A stretch of 64,000 nt of DNA from Oncomelania hupensis (taxonomy: Eukaryota; Mollusca; Gastropoda; Littorinimorpha; Pomatiopsidae), in the NCBI GenBank assembly GCA_036898135.1, contig CM072513.1, positions 37,310,840-37,374,839 on the forward strand, written 5' to 3'. The translations under genes and the position numbers were made by a program. Of the stretch, positions 21,143-33,717 are shown one piece after another; positions within the stretch are counted from its first letter, which is position 1, and each line of letters begins with the position of its first letter. The notes beneath the pieces were generated by a model, which was given only the letters and a program-made list of their open reading frames with translations, ran no database searches and was not told where the DNA came from.

Positions 21143-22112
21143 GGAAAGACAGGACCATCAGTCTACATTCCAAGGTAAGACTATCTCCATCTTCCTATAT
21201 GCTTGCAAAACATGGACCCTCACAGCAGATTTACAACGAAGAATACAAAGCATGGAGATGAGGTGCTACAGAAGACTTCTGGGCATTTCCTATACCCAGC
21301 ACATCACCAACGACGAAGTCCGACAGACCATCACACAAGCCATTGGACAACACGATGACTTGCTCACAGTGGTGAAAAAACGGAAACTCCGATGGTATGG
21401 CCTCGTCACCAGATCATCAGGCCCTGCAAAGACCATCCTGCAAGGCACGGTGCAAGGAGGCAGTAGAAGATGGAGACAGAAAAAGAGGTGGGAGGACAAC
21501 AGGGAGGCACTGTGGTCTAATGGTAGTGCTTCGGCTTGCGGATCTGAAGGTCCCGGGTTCGAGCCCTGGCCGGGCCATTGTGTTGTGTCCCTGGGAAAGA
21601 CTCTTTACTCCTGTTTTCCTACTCCTTCGGATGAGAGTATAAACCGAGATCTAGTCTGTATGTCGCATACTCCCCTATACTCTCAATGTGTCCGGGGACA
21701 CAAATTTAATACAACATATCGCATACATTCCATCATAACGGACTTTAAAGATCCTGACGCTCATGTCCTAGACGGGTGAGTGTCGGTAACAAGAACACAC
21801 CCAGCATGCACTTGGTCCTTCTCCCCTATCCCTGGCTGCCCAGGATTGTGCTCAGTTGTCCGGGCGTCAGACCATGCGCCCAAAGGCTGCGGGTGGACGT
21901 CTCGGGCGGTTTGAGTTAGATCCTGTATCGGCCAGCGCCTTGATCCTTAGGCTAATGCGCCTTACAAATGACGAACATTATTATTATTATCATTATTATT
22001 ATTCGAAAATGGACTGGCTTGACACTGAGCCATGAGGGTTGCTGAGGACAGAGAAAGATGGAGTATGCTGGTTAATCTGTAGTGTCCCAATGACCTTCGA
22101 GTTACGGGATAG
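21143..22112 (+). pseudogene. RTE-like LINE, C-terminal and 3' end (copy 3), split by a SINE
   Basis: 21143-21498 encodes the conserved tail ([51 protein letters not shown]) up to KKRWED. The frame resumes at about 21996 with gaaaatggactggcttgaca and reaches the family 3' end, cgagttacgggataggatag, at 22112. The intervening ~490 bp is SINE-1. Short tandem GGATA repeats at the 3' end, instead of poly-A, are typical of RTE-clade elements; that clade call is inference. Confidence 0.8.
21503..21995 (+). mobile_element. SINE-1, best full-length copy
   Basis: The head has box A-like GTGGTCTAATGGTAGTGC and box B-like GGGTTCGAGCCC. A ~350-bp body follows, then ggccagcgccttgatcctta and an (ATT)n tail. 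It interrupts the LINE at 21143-22112, so it inserted later. Its head differs from the copy at 4650 while the 3' part is shared, which suggests that one tail has been combined with more than one tRNA head. Confidence 0.8.
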
Positions 22113-22644
22113 GATAGGATCATTGTTATATTGATTTGTTGTTAAAATATACATCATTTCAGCATTAATCAAGCCACCACCATTGCAGGTTCCGCCTAGG
22201 AGAGAGTCGCATTCCAAAGAAGATGGACACTGCAAGTTAGTGCTTTTTTTGATTACAACTAACCTTATTTCTAATTGTAATCACTTGGTTTTCTGATTCT
22301 GTGAAGAAGAAGAAAAAAAAGAGGTCTGTTGCTGTTTATTAAAACTTGTTCATAGCAACTTTTGAAAATGTGTACTTGTGAAAAAGTAGTTCTGAGCAAA
22401 AAATAAACAAAGTTATTATAACCCGATTTCCAGACTAGCAGCAGTACACTTGTTTCTCAAATCTTTCACTCTTGAGCTAGGCGATCCAATGTCTGTTGTT
22501 GATTGATTTGATCGTGTTGAAGACATCTTTTCCGTGTTATGTGTTATATAACAATTATAAGATACAATGAAAAATTAATATTATAAATAATAATAATCCA
22601 ATGAAAACTTTTATTGTTTATTGGATCCTGTGTATAACTTCTTG
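22113..22644. other. intergenic, nothing recognised
   Basis: AT-rich sequence with no supported feature. Confidence 0.4.
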
Positions 22645-22728
22645 TATGTGTGTGTGGGTGTGTGTGTGTGGGTGTGTGTGTGTGTGTGGGGGTGTGTGTG
22701 TGTGGGTGTGTGTGTGTGTGTGGGTGTC
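22645..22728. repeat. (GT)n microsatellite with GGG interruptions
   Basis: GT tract in regular blocks of about 12 bp. Confidence 0.9.
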
Positions 22729-22779
22729 CATAATACCACTTTTGCTGTACTTTATTTGATAGAACATAAGTATATTTGG

Positions 22780-22900
22780 AGCCGGAGGTCAAGGTTATCT
22801 CAAGGTCAATAGCACAGAAAGATCAAAGTCGGTTTTACTTTGCATTTTAATGCCACCGTTTCATTTTGGTTTTTTTTTCTGGCCACTCATTTTCATGTTA
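22780..22900 (+). repeat. fragment of the AAGGTCA-rich dispersed repeat
   Basis: Contains TCAAGGTCA (22800-22808) and the family's end phrase ttgcattttaatgccaccgt, also found at 43905 with small changes. Confidence 0.55.
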
Positions 22901-22914
22901 AATTGATTGATTGA

Positions 22915-23485
22915 TTGATTTATTGTTGCTTTAGGTCCAGCGGACTCTTCCGAGCCAAATCAGGACCGGACAACCCCCGATCCGCATAAAAAATCTGCCG
23001 AAACAACCCTAGTGGGAAAATTGAATGCCCTTCACCGGCCAGTCACTTTACAATAAAGACATCCCACGCGGGGGACGGCTGAGGGTTGACCTCAACTACG
23101 CGAACACCCCGGTTACAAAAACAAAATAGAATACAACCATCATTATAAATCATCAACAAAACACATACATATAAAATGCCTATAGTGCGAAATAATACAA
23201 TCATAGGAAGCCCTAGTGACCACCCGGCAGAAAGCGTCCAACACTCCCAAGCTGATCCAACAGACCTCATACACAAACAAGGAGTCTTGTCCAGGAAGAG
23301 TTTTCAAGAAAAAAGGTAGGTCATTGATCTAGCGAAGAAGAAGAAAGTATAGCAGAGTGATAGGACAGATCAGGAATGGGAAAGAGCAAATGATGAAGAC
23401 AGCGACAGTGGGAATTTAAAGCACTAAATTTCCAGAAAGTGGGGATACTATTTATACTGAAACCCCCGGCACTCCAACGGGGGGA
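22915..23485 (-). mobile_element. R550 retroposon copy
   Basis: A nearly complete copy: tgctttaggtccagcggact at the low end, tactatttatactgaaaccc at the high end. A (GATT)n stretch replaces the usual TAATG tail. It aligns along its whole length with the copies at 10801 and 61955. Confidence 0.7.
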
Positions 23486-26227
23486 ACTGTTGCCGCAGTG
23501 AATTAGTCATGCCTACAAAGGCAAGACAGGTTTTCAACTGGGGCTTTCACTGTTCCCTTTATAGGTTAGAACAATCTACAGTGACAAGAATGCTCATGAC
23601 CCCAAGGGGTTCATGTTAAATATTACGTGTTCCATATAGAACATGTGAGTCATAAGCCCTTATAGTTTCCTGTGCATTATTTGACAAAAAATTCAAGAAT
23701 ATTTACATTTGGAAAATTGATACCAAGTCAAAACAAACAGTAATAATTAACTGTTGATTATTAATTCGTTAATTTTCTTGGTGGATTGGGGGTTTCAACG
23801 TATCTTAACTTTCTGACATTTTTAAGATGACGTATTTGATGATGAGCAGTCAGACATGGACAATTTTAAAATATCTCTTCCATTGTGCATAAATCACATC
23901 ATATAATGAGTGTTAACCTTGGCGTTAGCACTACAATGTTATCGTTAGTGCCGTTAGAGCCGTTAGAGTTTCCATTCACAGGAGATCGACTTAAAGATTC
24001 AGAAGAATGAAACGATCATAACTGGCCAGAAATGATGTGAAATAAATCTGACGTAGCAACTTTATAGCAACATGTATACAGGAATATAAATTTATGCAGC
24101 ATCCTGCCACCATCTCCACACAAACAAGATGGCAAGCCTTTCCAACGTGTTTTTAGACACTCTTACACATGGCTAAAAATCAAATCAGCATTTTGAAAAG
24201 TGATACATTTTGTGGCGTTGTTGTGATTCGGATTTATTCTGAAAATATACTCAAACATGGAATAAACTATCTGCACAACCCCCCCCCTCCCCCCCCCCCA
24301 AAAAAAAAAAATCGGAATCGGGTCAGCCAATGTTGAGATAAAGTGCACAATTTTTAATAATAATTATACTTGACCTCAGCGACCTTAACTTTTGAGAAAG
24401 AACACAGGCGAGTGACACGAAATGACGACTGGTAAATAATGCATCTACATAATAAAAAAAAAATACACAAAAACAGGCAAATTACGAAACGTAAAATGTT
24501 CTTGACGAAACATGAAATGTCCTTGAACTCAGCCTATAGAACTTAACTGCTTATAAGTGGAATCGGTGAAGCACGAATTTAGGGGTAAGTGAGCTCACAG
24601 TTTATAAATGAATTCGAGAGTATGAAGGATGAACTGTATGCGCGGGCCTGTTCTTTTAGTAGACCTAATAATATATGCGTCGCTAGCACTTTTCATACGA
24701 TTCACTTTCTTCAATAGTGGGCACTTTCCTGTTCAGTACTTTTGACAGTGTACAGAAACAGATCTTCCTTTGTCCTCATGGATTGCGAGGAACATAATGC
24801 TTATAGCACATTTTACTTTAATAAAGTATGCAGTGCCGCTCAAAGCCCGGCCACATTGACCTGTAGCACCCAGCCACACTTATGGTACGCTTATGAATTC
24901 TTATATATTTCCCTGCGTAGAACGTTAAATTTTACAAGGAGAGAAGCGAGAGTGTGACCTCACGAGATTAGAGGTCAACCTAAATTCCTCCCACACGCAT
25001 GATTACACGCAAACCGATTAGTCTGCTACACACGACTTGGCGACCTAAAGGCAGTTGATTTCACTTGTTGCGTATCGATCTTAGTAAAGTCGTTTCATAT
25101 TATAGTCAAATCGTGAAATTACGTTATATAGTCATGAAAACGTGAAATTGCAGCTACATAGGTTTATAAATTCGAACCGGACAGTGATAAACATATCGCC
25201 ACTAAACTCCGACCCAATGCATAAGTCGTAAAACGTAAGACAAATGTGGCCACTAAATTCATAAGATGTGGCCACCCGTCAAAAGTCCGGTCAGTGAAAA
25301 AATCTCATAACCCAATGCATAAGCCGTATTGCGTAAGCCAAATGTGGCCACTACAGTACTTTACACTTGATTCATATACTAGTTTAAATCGTTCATACGT
25401 TGTGTGACTTGCCAAACCGATTACAATGGTATATATTTGTTGCATTTAGGACATCGTTGCCAATCAGTTACATTTACCAAGCCGGATCAAATTAGCAACA
25501 GTTGCAAAATACAAAGATTTCAGGCTATGCTGTTTGAATGCAGTATTCAACGGATGACAACAGTAATTTCATTTAGTATTCATCAATTATATTTACTAGT
25601 ACATCGTTATATTTACCACATCTTAAACTTGTCAATTAATTTAACAGCTGTAAAACATTAAGATGTGAGTTTATGCTTTCTGTGTGAATAAATAATTCAA
25701 TTACCTTATTGGCTGTGTGAATGCATAATGCAATTCTCATAAATATTGTTTATACAGATTATCGTCAATGGGCTATAAAATCAATATTTTATTAAAGTAT
25801 GACAAAACGATTGATTCATCGTGTCATTGTCGGACTGCAAGCAATTCAGGCGCCGACAAGTTGAAGTGTAGACACTGGGTTTGAAAATATACGTTTAAAA
25901 TGCAGATTATAGGTAAATAGAGCCTACACACTTGCTACTGAAGTATTTTCTGCATATTAGTGTCTGGGGCATGTTCTACTTATTCGTTTTTTTAAAGCGT
26001 GTTTGTTTATAATGTTTAAGCTCACTAGCATAATAATAATAATAATTATAGTAAACCAGCTTGAGCAAGCCTGCAGTCTGAAGAAAAGCAGTGGAGTGTA
26101 ACAACCTGTCTAACAGTCACTCTTTCATTGAACATATCATCTTACACTAGTTTAAATGAGAGCATGGCGGTATTATCCCCTCTCCTCCATGCTCTTCCCT
26201 CCCCCTTCCACTCTCACCCCACGGTTT
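23486..26227. other. long intergenic stretch, little recognised
   Basis: The only structure seen is an imperfect duplication of cccaatgcataagtcgtaaa...aaatgtggccacta (25212-25255 and 25312-25355) and a short C-run/A-run at 24280-24310. No exon or RNA gene could be supported. Confidence 0.4.
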
Positions 26228-26700
26228 ATAGTACTCCCTGGGGCTGTTCCCCCAGGTCTTTGTTGTCCCAGGTCTCTTTTACCCCACCTTGTTTGTGGCA
26301 GATCAGGCCTGGAGGACTAACTTATAAACTGGGGTGGGCGGTGGTGGGAAACGGACCCTAGGTGAAAATAAACCCGAAAGATTATAGACCTGGGGGAAAC
26401 AGAATAAAATTAAATAAAATCAGAACTACAATAGGCAATAAATATGAAGTTAGTACAAAAGGAACTATGAAGCATAATTTTTTTTCCTTTTCTTTTTTTT
26501 TTTAAATCAAATTAATTAGCGCGCACACACCACCACCACGTTAATAGCCATCTATGGCTCCTGTGGTGTTTTCTGCCAACAACATCATCGGCAGTATCCA
26601 GATCCAGAACATGTAGACCTGGGATACTATAGACCTGAAAAACCTTCGGGTAACTTAGAACTTAGACCTGGGGAACATAGGCATGGAGGGAATCTTTGCC
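26228..26700. mobile_element. possible inverted-repeat element with CCCAGGTCT motifs
   Basis: The left part carries tgttcccccaggtctttgtt and gtcccaggtctcttt. The right part carries the complement several times (atagacctgggggaaac, tagacctgggatac, agacctggggaaca). The same phrase occurs at 18130-18165. No precise ends were found. Confidence 0.35.
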
Positions 26701-26849
26701 TTGGAGAACATCGGGCTGACCCCGGTAAAATGGCGGGGTGGAGGAAAAACTCGGGGTGGCGAGGTTTGGGGTCGTGATATAGCAAAACATTGAGTGAGAG
26801 GCTGGAGGCGGTAGTAGAGGCAGTGGTGGAGATACAGTAAGGCCAATGG

Positions 26850-26900
26850 ATTGTGTTTGTGTGTGTGTGTGTGTGTGTGTGGGTGTGTATGTGTGTGTGG
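26850..26900. repeat. (TG)n microsatellite
   Basis: TG tract with two interruptions. Confidence 0.9.
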
Positions 26901-29009
26901 AGGGGAGGTAGAAAAATTTGAGAGGACCGTATCCGTATGTGGGTTGGCTAAAGGGATATTTTGAAGTATACACTGAGCATGCAGGGGTGTTATTTTGTCA
27001 CTGATTGCGACTTACCGACAGAGAGCCCATAAAATACAATACTATAATGGTATGTTTGGGGAACAGCGTGACCTGTGAAAAGCGGTAATCGCGTATGTGA
27101 ATAGAGGGGCGAGAACTGGGCGGGTTTTGCTGAAGAAAAAAAAATCACATTGCAATAAGGAAGAGAAAGGCGTTGGGTGGGGATAAAGGAAGAGTACAAG
27201 AGATGGAGAGAGTTTAAAGGCGTGCATGTGTAATGATTTTAGTGTATAAGTAGCTGCACAGATGGTGCGGTATAGACCTTTCAGAAAACTAGTAGCACAA
27301 GAAGTGATTAACCAATGTAAGCTACTGTACCATAACAAATATAGTTGGTCACTCTCTAATTCGCCAGCATCGTCTTTTGAGTAATGACTAATAGTGTGTT
27401 TTCAACTGGTTTGCGCTTCTCTTTATTGTCTTCTTAAGAAGCTGTGACTTCGTCTTATCTAGTACCTTTTTAAGAAACTGCGACGGACACTTTTGCATTT
27501 ACATATATGTGAACTGAATGTTTCAGTGTAGGATATGTCAAGTGTTGGTCTTTCGTTGCCTTTTTAAAAGTCTTTTCTTAACGTTTGTTTGAACAAGTGT
27601 TTCAGTCAACGATGAGAAGTTAGTTTTGATGTTTGCCAAAGACTGAAAGAGAACCTTTTATTTGACTAAAACGGTGTTCAGATCTATGTTCTGTTTGTCG
27701 CAAGTATTAATTCAAAGAACGTAAAGGACGAATGTATCATTGTTTTTTTTTCTGCTTTTCCAGGCTGAAGAAAGTGGATTTAGGTATTAATCTATGGTAC
27801 CTTGTGACATTATGAGTTATGTAGTTTGAAACGAAATTCTTGTTTTGCCTTCAGAATAAGAGCGCTTATTGCGCGCGTGTGTACGTGTGTGTTTATTTGT
27901 GTAATGATGTTGGAGGGGAGAGGGAGGAGTGTGTGTGTGTATGTGTTTAATGTGCCAGAGAGTGTTCTTGTGTATGCGTATGTTAGTCTGTGTATGCGAG
28001 TGTGCAATGTTCTTGTTGGCCATTCTTTAATTTCGAATGAAGTTAGGTGATTAGTAAATGATTATTACATGACACTGAGTGATTTCTCATTGGTTAAAGG
28101 ATTGATTGACTAAAACTAAATACCATTGCGAAAATTGTAGAAAAGTTGTATGAGTTAACTACTATGGCACACTAAAGTTGCCTTAGATTTAAAGTCGACG
28201 AGTAAGAACTGTTACAAATGTCAATTTGTAATTTTTTTTTTAAAGAGGTGGAAAAAAAAACAACAACAGCAACACCTAAGTTGAGGTCAGAGGCAATATT
28301 TTGATTTTTATTCAAATCTTTATCAAGCCATGTATTAAAAACATCATATCATTTTTTTTTTAATGCAACGAATAACGAAAGGAACGTGTGAAAATTAATT
28401 TCAGGCAAGAGTAAGAACTGTTACAAACGTCAATTATATAAATGTTTGAGAATAAAATGTATAATTTTTTTAAGGAAAAAAATATAAGATGATCGTATAG
28501 CTAAAGGAACGTGTGAAAATTAATTTAGTGGCGCACTGTTTAGAATGTCGATTTAAAATCGACGCTTAAACCTTACAAGTGTCAAGTTGTAGCAAAAACT
28601 CGCCCGGAAGCAACGCACGATGATCTGATGCAATTGTACTATTTTAAACAATGTACATCGGGTGAAATCATCTACACATTTTCATCGGCACTAAGTGCCT
28701 AATTTGATTAACAATTTAGAGTTCTACGTGCATCCGAGGAAATAAAATTATACGACTTCAATACATTGCACTCGCTCCTTCAGAAAACCATGTTTGCTTA
28801 CATATACAGTATTAAAAGTGAATCTGATGTCATTATTTCACATTTTAAGACTAGATAGTACGATCATAGAAGAACCCGAAATAATGAGATGCAAGCTCTC
28901 CGATAAACATTGCAGCAAATTAATCAACGTACTGATGCTGGCTGCTCAAACAAAGGAGAAGAAAAACAACTTAAAAAGTCACTGGGATCTCAGAGGACCA
29001 CAGTGGCCT
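26901..29009. other. intergenic, one diverged tandem duplication
   Basis: Within 28196-28560, gagtaagaactgttacaaa and aaaggaacgtgtgaaaatta each occur twice in alternating order, which indicates an old duplication. The rest contains no supported feature. Confidence 0.4.
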
Positions 29010-29449
29010 CAATACACAGGCGGCGGAAGCTGCTCAGGATTGGGGGGGCACACACACATTTTATTCACTGACATCAGGACCGGACCTTGGAAAAGTCGAA
29101 GGGGAGGTTACAGATTCAGCGAAGGCGCTTGAGCCTTCTAAGGGTGTCCGGGGGCATGCTCCCCCGGAATTTTTTTTTTCAAAGGATGCAAAATGGTGCA
29201 ATCTGAACCTTGAAAAAGCCATTTGTGATGGTCTGGGACTTTGAGCTTTTTGAACAATTGAACTGACAAACTCTGGGGTACAAAAATTATCCTCTGCCCC
29301 TCCTTAAAAAAACAACAACACACACAAACATTTATTTATCAGCAGAGATGTTTTGTATACTATTATTATTCACTACTTTTTGTTGATCGTTAACGGTATA
29401 AAGCTTTACCTTGTAGTTTATGAACATCACCGCCCTGCTTTCATTTAAT

Positions 29450-30225
29450 TCAGTCTTGCTGCACTAGGTTCCTCGGCATTAGTACCATTTGTGAATTGTA
29501 TCTTCTGGCAAAACAGTTCACTGCCTCTTTGAAGTCAATATCAACATCCCTGTGCACTTTCAGTAAAGCAAGTCCATTGAGTCTCTGTTGCCCCATTGTA
29601 GAGCGCAGGTAGTTTTTCAGGTTGCGCAAACTGACTGTTTGAACGCTCACACTCGGCAGTAGTGACAGGCAGGGTGCAAAGGTTCTTTAGCATGATGAAC
29701 AGGTTGGGATAAAAATCCCTGTCACAATGTTTCAGTGCTTCTGATGCCGTGGATGGGATGATAGCTGTCGCATTCTCAGCAGCACGTCGCCAGGTCAGAC
29801 TCCCACAACATTGCCAGTGTCTTCACCCCTTCTGGAACCTGCATGAAACCATCCTGGTTGTCTATTAAAGTGCTTGGCACCAGACAGAGACCATCAACTG
29901 CTAGGCCAGCATTTTTGAACCTCGAGTCCAATTCGGTTGACAGGTGTTCCAAGAAAGGAATGGCAATGCTAATATTGAAATATACTTCTGGAGTGGCCGC
30001 AGATTGGTTGTCACGGAGAGTCTGTCGGGATGCTTGACGAGGAACAATAACACCAGTTGTCAAAGCATTTGCCATTTTGCCGACTTCACCAAACCAGGCA
30101 ACGAACGCTGTGTCGACATATCTTCTAATAGAAGACATGCAGTTACTGACCTCTTTGATTTCCCAGTAGGCATCGACAACATTTGTCCTTTTCTGCAGCT
30201 TCACTGTCAAGGTTTTCCATTTCAA
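29450..30225 (-). pseudogene. hAT transposase fragment (middle and C-terminal)
   Basis: On the minus strand, VIVPRQASRQTLRDNQSAAT, then PEVYFNISIAIPFLEHLSTE and LDSRF, match the region of ZMYM1/THAP-type hAT transposases just before the C-terminal domain. After a stop near 29776, a second frame gives VSLRNLKNYLRSTMGQQRLN followed by a short tail, which is the end of the hAT dimerisation domain. Stops and frameshifts make it non-functional. Similar domesticated proteins exist in animals, but nothing here suggests a host gene. Confidence 0.65.
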
Positions 30226-30706
30226 CGACGTTTTTGGACGATTCAGCGATGGTCGTTTCAATGGATGTTCGTTACAACGAATTGTCATAATTATCAACTT
30301 AACATTTTAATTAATATTTCTAAAAAGTCGTTTTTGGTGGATTAGGGCAGTATCAAGGTGAAGGTGCTGGAAGAGGCTTGCGGCCAGAACAAGAAAATAT
30401 GGCTGCATTTACTAATTTAGGCTTAGGGGTTGGGTTACTTGGTCGTTTTAACGGGAAAACGCTTTGGACGTTTCAACGGATCCCTTGAAATGGATTTCCG
30501 TTGAAATGACTATAAATAACTCTTTGTACGTTGGACCAAAAGTTACTAAAAACTGCAATGTTTTAAAAACAATTTTAAAAAAATTGAAACTCTTTGCATA
30601 AAAAAAAATCAATTTTTTTTAAATTTGGAGGGGGGGTCCAGAACCCAGGTATTCCCCTTCTTCCCCCCCCCACCCCCCCCCCACCCCCTCTGGGTCCGGC
30701 CCTGGA

Positions 30707-31570
30707 CATTTACTCCAAATAATTTCTCCTGCGTCATCGTTGCCCGAAGGTATGTTTTTACCCGCTTTAGGGCTGAAAAACTGCGTTCAGCCGTTGCAGT
30801 TGTGGTTGGGATGGTGAAGTACAGTCTGAGAAGTTTATCCACTTCACTCAGCATCCGTCGCACAGTGTCAGAAGCTTTCAGTTCATCCGGCAGTGCTTGG
30901 AAGATGGTGATCCTAGAGTTAGCCGCCTCCTGGTGTCACCCGGTGCATGAGGGAGGATTCTTGCTGAGTTTGGAGTCTGTCCAAGTCGATGTCAGCGGAA
31001 TATGTATCTTTGATTTCTTGAGGAATTTTTGGTCTCTTCCCTGCTGCTCCATCACTTAGAAGAACTTAAATTTTCCTTGGTAAGTCGAGAGCTATTTGAT
31101 CAAACCGGCTCTTTAAATGTTCTTTGGTGTTGTCAATGGCCTCACAGTATTGCTGTCTGTAGTAAGCAGATGGACAAGAGTAGCTGTGACCCTGTGAGCC
31201 ATCGTCCAGTCTTCGTGGAGGCTGCTTCTGTGTAGGAACGCAGGGCTCATCACACAAATTTGCAGCTTTCTTTGTGATGTCAGCAAAAAATGTCTCATAA
31301 CAATCTTCATGCCGCATACTTTCCAGTGTTCTCAGACAAATGTCAGCAGCGTTTACTGCGTCATCACAAGTCGTTTGTTTTCTTTCAAGAACTGTCGCCA
31401 ACTCTTCAGTCACAGCAAGGATCTCATCTTTGAATCTTTTTGCAACTCCTGACACATGACCCTGAAAATTACTCGCCCCGTCGTAGGCCTGGTCCCTACA
31501 GTTTTGCACTGGCAAGTCAAGTCTGATCAAGCAGTCCTTCAGTGCTTTGAAAATGGTCTCAGCACAGATA
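30707..31570 (-). pseudogene. second hAT transposase fragment (catalytic middle plus dimerisation domain)
   Basis: The minus-strand frame ending at 31066 has CRDQAYDGASNFQGHVSGVA, resembling the conserved YDGA-M-G--SGV block of the hAT RNase H-like core. After a frameshift, LLRLYFTIPTTTATAERSFS and ALKRVKTYLRATMTQEKL form a textbook hAT dimerisation motif. Because this fragment already includes the C-terminus, it overlaps in content with the one at 29450-30225. The element therefore holds pieces of two transposase copies. Confidence 0.7.
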
Positions 31571-31749
31571 TTGTTAACTTGGGGAAAATATTGGTTTGAA
31601 CCTCCAAATAATGTTTTTTGAGGGGCTGAATATTGGGGGGAGGGGGGGGGCAAATGTATAGGTTTGCCACCCCCAATATTTTTTGGAGGGGGCCAGTGCC
31701 CCCTTTGCCCCCCCCCTCCCCCCCCCCCGCTTCCGCCGCCTGTGCAATA

Positions 31750-32405
31750 GCAACTATACCCCGAGGTACAACAGGCACGGAATGAATCGGCCGTGGTAAG
31801 CAACAATAGAGCAATGTAGCTTACTCGGTCCATAGACTCTCTCCGTCTATGCTCTGTCAGTGTGGTGTCATGCTCCTCTGAGTTTACTTGTGTGCACCTG
31901 TACAGTTATAGGAGACGCTGTTTAGAATGCTCGGACACAACATTTAGATTGTAAGTTTGCAAATGTCAAACATCAAACCAAAATTTTGAATATATATGTA
32001 GGCATGTAGTCATCTGTGAGCGCAATTCACATTTAATTATTTTTTAAATCGCATTTTGATCTATGGTTTAGACACACTTTAACATTAGAAATTGATTTTG
32101 CTTTCAACCACTTACTGTTCAATAGGTACATGTAAGTAATATAAGATACATGCAAGTAATAATTGTTATGCTTTCTACTTTACTTTTCTGAAGGAGCGAA
32201 TGCCGTGTGAAAGAATAAAGTCGCTGTAGTCTTGTTTCATGAAGCAGCAAGTTGGGGCTTTGGTGGCTTGATTTGTGACTCACATGCGTGTAGAAATGTG
32301 AGTCTATATACTCACACCCCAACATCCTACTCATCCACCAACCCCCAAAATTCTACATTTTGCAAATCTGTAGCTGTGCGAGTCCAAAATAGGCAAAAAT
32401 TATAT
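31750..32405. other. intergenic, nothing recognised
   Basis: No supported gene or repeat family. Confidence 0.4.
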
Positions 32406-32409
32406 TGAA

Positions 32410-32411
32410 AC

Positions 32412-32467
<56 letters not shown>

Positions 32468-32495
32468 TAATAAATTAAGAAATTAATAATAATAA

Positions 32496-32526
<31 letters not shown>

Positions 32527-32570
32527 AAGAAGAAGAAGAAGAAGAAGAAGAAGAAGAAGAAGAAGAAGAG
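32410..32570. repeat. (AAT)n and (AAG)n microsatellites
   Basis: AAT block 32410-32475, AAG block about 32497-32568. The poly-Phe frame on the minus strand is an artefact. Confidence 0.95.
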
Positions 32571-32975
32571 TTCTGTCTGCGTGGCCGTCAGTCTGCTGTC
32601 CGTTCGTCCGAAACTTGCAAGTGGCTTAATTATTTTTTCAGAATCTATTTCATGTATCACATCCAAACTGGGTAGAATAGTATATATCCATGAAACCTTG
32701 AAAATGATCAGTGAATGAATGATTTCACTTTAAAATCAAGGTCCCAAGGTCAGCAAATGTTAGTTGAAAATTTAAAAAAGACAAAGAAAAAAATAAGACA
32801 GATGTTCACAAAATTGAACTTTTCCCCCGAAGCTATTCATATTAAACTTGTGTCTCATTAATATCTATCATGCATCAAAGCATCACAACACATGCCACGA
32901 AAAGTTAGTCAACCTTGCTCCAAGGTCAAGGTCACTGGAGCATGTGAGCCATTTGGGCTTTGCCCTTCTAGTTAT
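32571..32975 (+). repeat. AAGGTCA-rich dispersed repeat, copy A
   Basis: The copy opens tctgtctgcgtggccgtcag, like copy B at 43145 (ccctccgtctgttcgcttta). It shares caaacttggtaatatgg-type phrases and contains TCAAGGTCA at 32926-32934 with further aaggtca words. No coding potential was seen. Confidence 0.6.
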
Positions 32976-32984
32976 ACCCTGTTT

Positions 32985-33055
32985 TCGGCCAGCACCTTGA
33001 GCAGCTTTTTGAGTAGGTAAAGCGCTATATCAAAAGAAATCCATTTCATTTTTCG
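32985..33055 (+). mobile_element. SINE-1 tail fragment
   Basis: cggccagcaccttgagcagc...aaagcgctatatcaaaag followed by an AT-rich tail. Confidence 0.65.
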
Positions 33056-33565
33056 AGGGTATACATGATGGCGCTGAACCTCGAGTTGATTTCGTCAGAG
33101 ATCTGTAAACGTACAATATAGTAGATTTTCATCATTTATTATTAATCGCACGACAGTTGCTAACACTGGATAAGATAGGCCTATATTAAAACCCACTTAG
33201 GCCTATAATTTTAAACTTCAAAATTTAAACAGTCACACTTTTTTTTTCTTCTAATGATTCTGCAGCTAGAGCAGAAAGGTGGACCTTTGAACTATGCTCA
33301 TGTACTTAACTGGTCACATTGACCTATAAAATTCCATCTGTTAAAGGAAATGCTTTTTGACAGTTCCGTCACCAGGCGTGTTATCTATTAAATATTATAA
33401 TGGGCGTTTGTATAACTGTATAAAATACAGTCACGTCACGTGCATACTGCTAATGATTGCCAGTCAGATTTCCGATTAAGGACTTTTGTGTGTGTGTGTG
33501 CTTCTTGGGTTGAGCAGCCACATTCAATACGTTACTGCTGTAGGTTATTTTGTATGCTGTGAGAG
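33056..33565. other. intergenic, nothing recognised
   Basis: No supported feature. Confidence 0.4.
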
Positions 33566-33568
33566 TTG

Positions 33569-33570
<2 letters not shown>

Positions 33571-33649
<79 letters not shown>

Positions 33650-33668
33650 TTTATTGTTGTTGTTGTTG

Positions 33669-33717
<49 letters not shown>
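33571..33717. repeat. (ATT)n-(GTT)n-(ATT)n microsatellite
   Basis: Compound triplet tract; poly-Leu, poly-Ile and poly-Asn frames on both strands are artefacts. Confidence 0.95.

Larger units (their letters stand above)
29015..31744 (-). mobile_element. hAT-type DNA transposon (5-bp target duplication)
   Basis: The ends are perfect 16-bp inverted repeats: CACAGGCGGCGGAAGC at 29015 and its complement at 31729-31744. Both are flanked by CAATA (29010-29014 and 31745-31749). Just inside the ends are the G/C-rich runs common to such elements. The minus strand carries two decayed hAT transposase fragments, listed separately. Classical hAT elements make 8-bp duplications; a 5-bp duplication fits the group called hAT5 in Repbase, which is from memory and needs checking. 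The remnant of another element's G-rich end (about 30625-30706) interrupts it. Confidence 0.75.

Noticed and set aside
21505..21580. Functional tRNA gene
   Set aside because: It is the head of a full-length SINE inserted in a LINE.
26655..28050. Several 60-100-codon frames with His/Thr or Ser/Pro bias
   Set aside because: They derive from CA/TG-rich sequence and lack splice partners.
30609..31833. Host ZMYM1-like or zinc finger gene
   Set aside because: It lies between hAT terminal inverted repeats with a target duplication and has stops and frameshifts.
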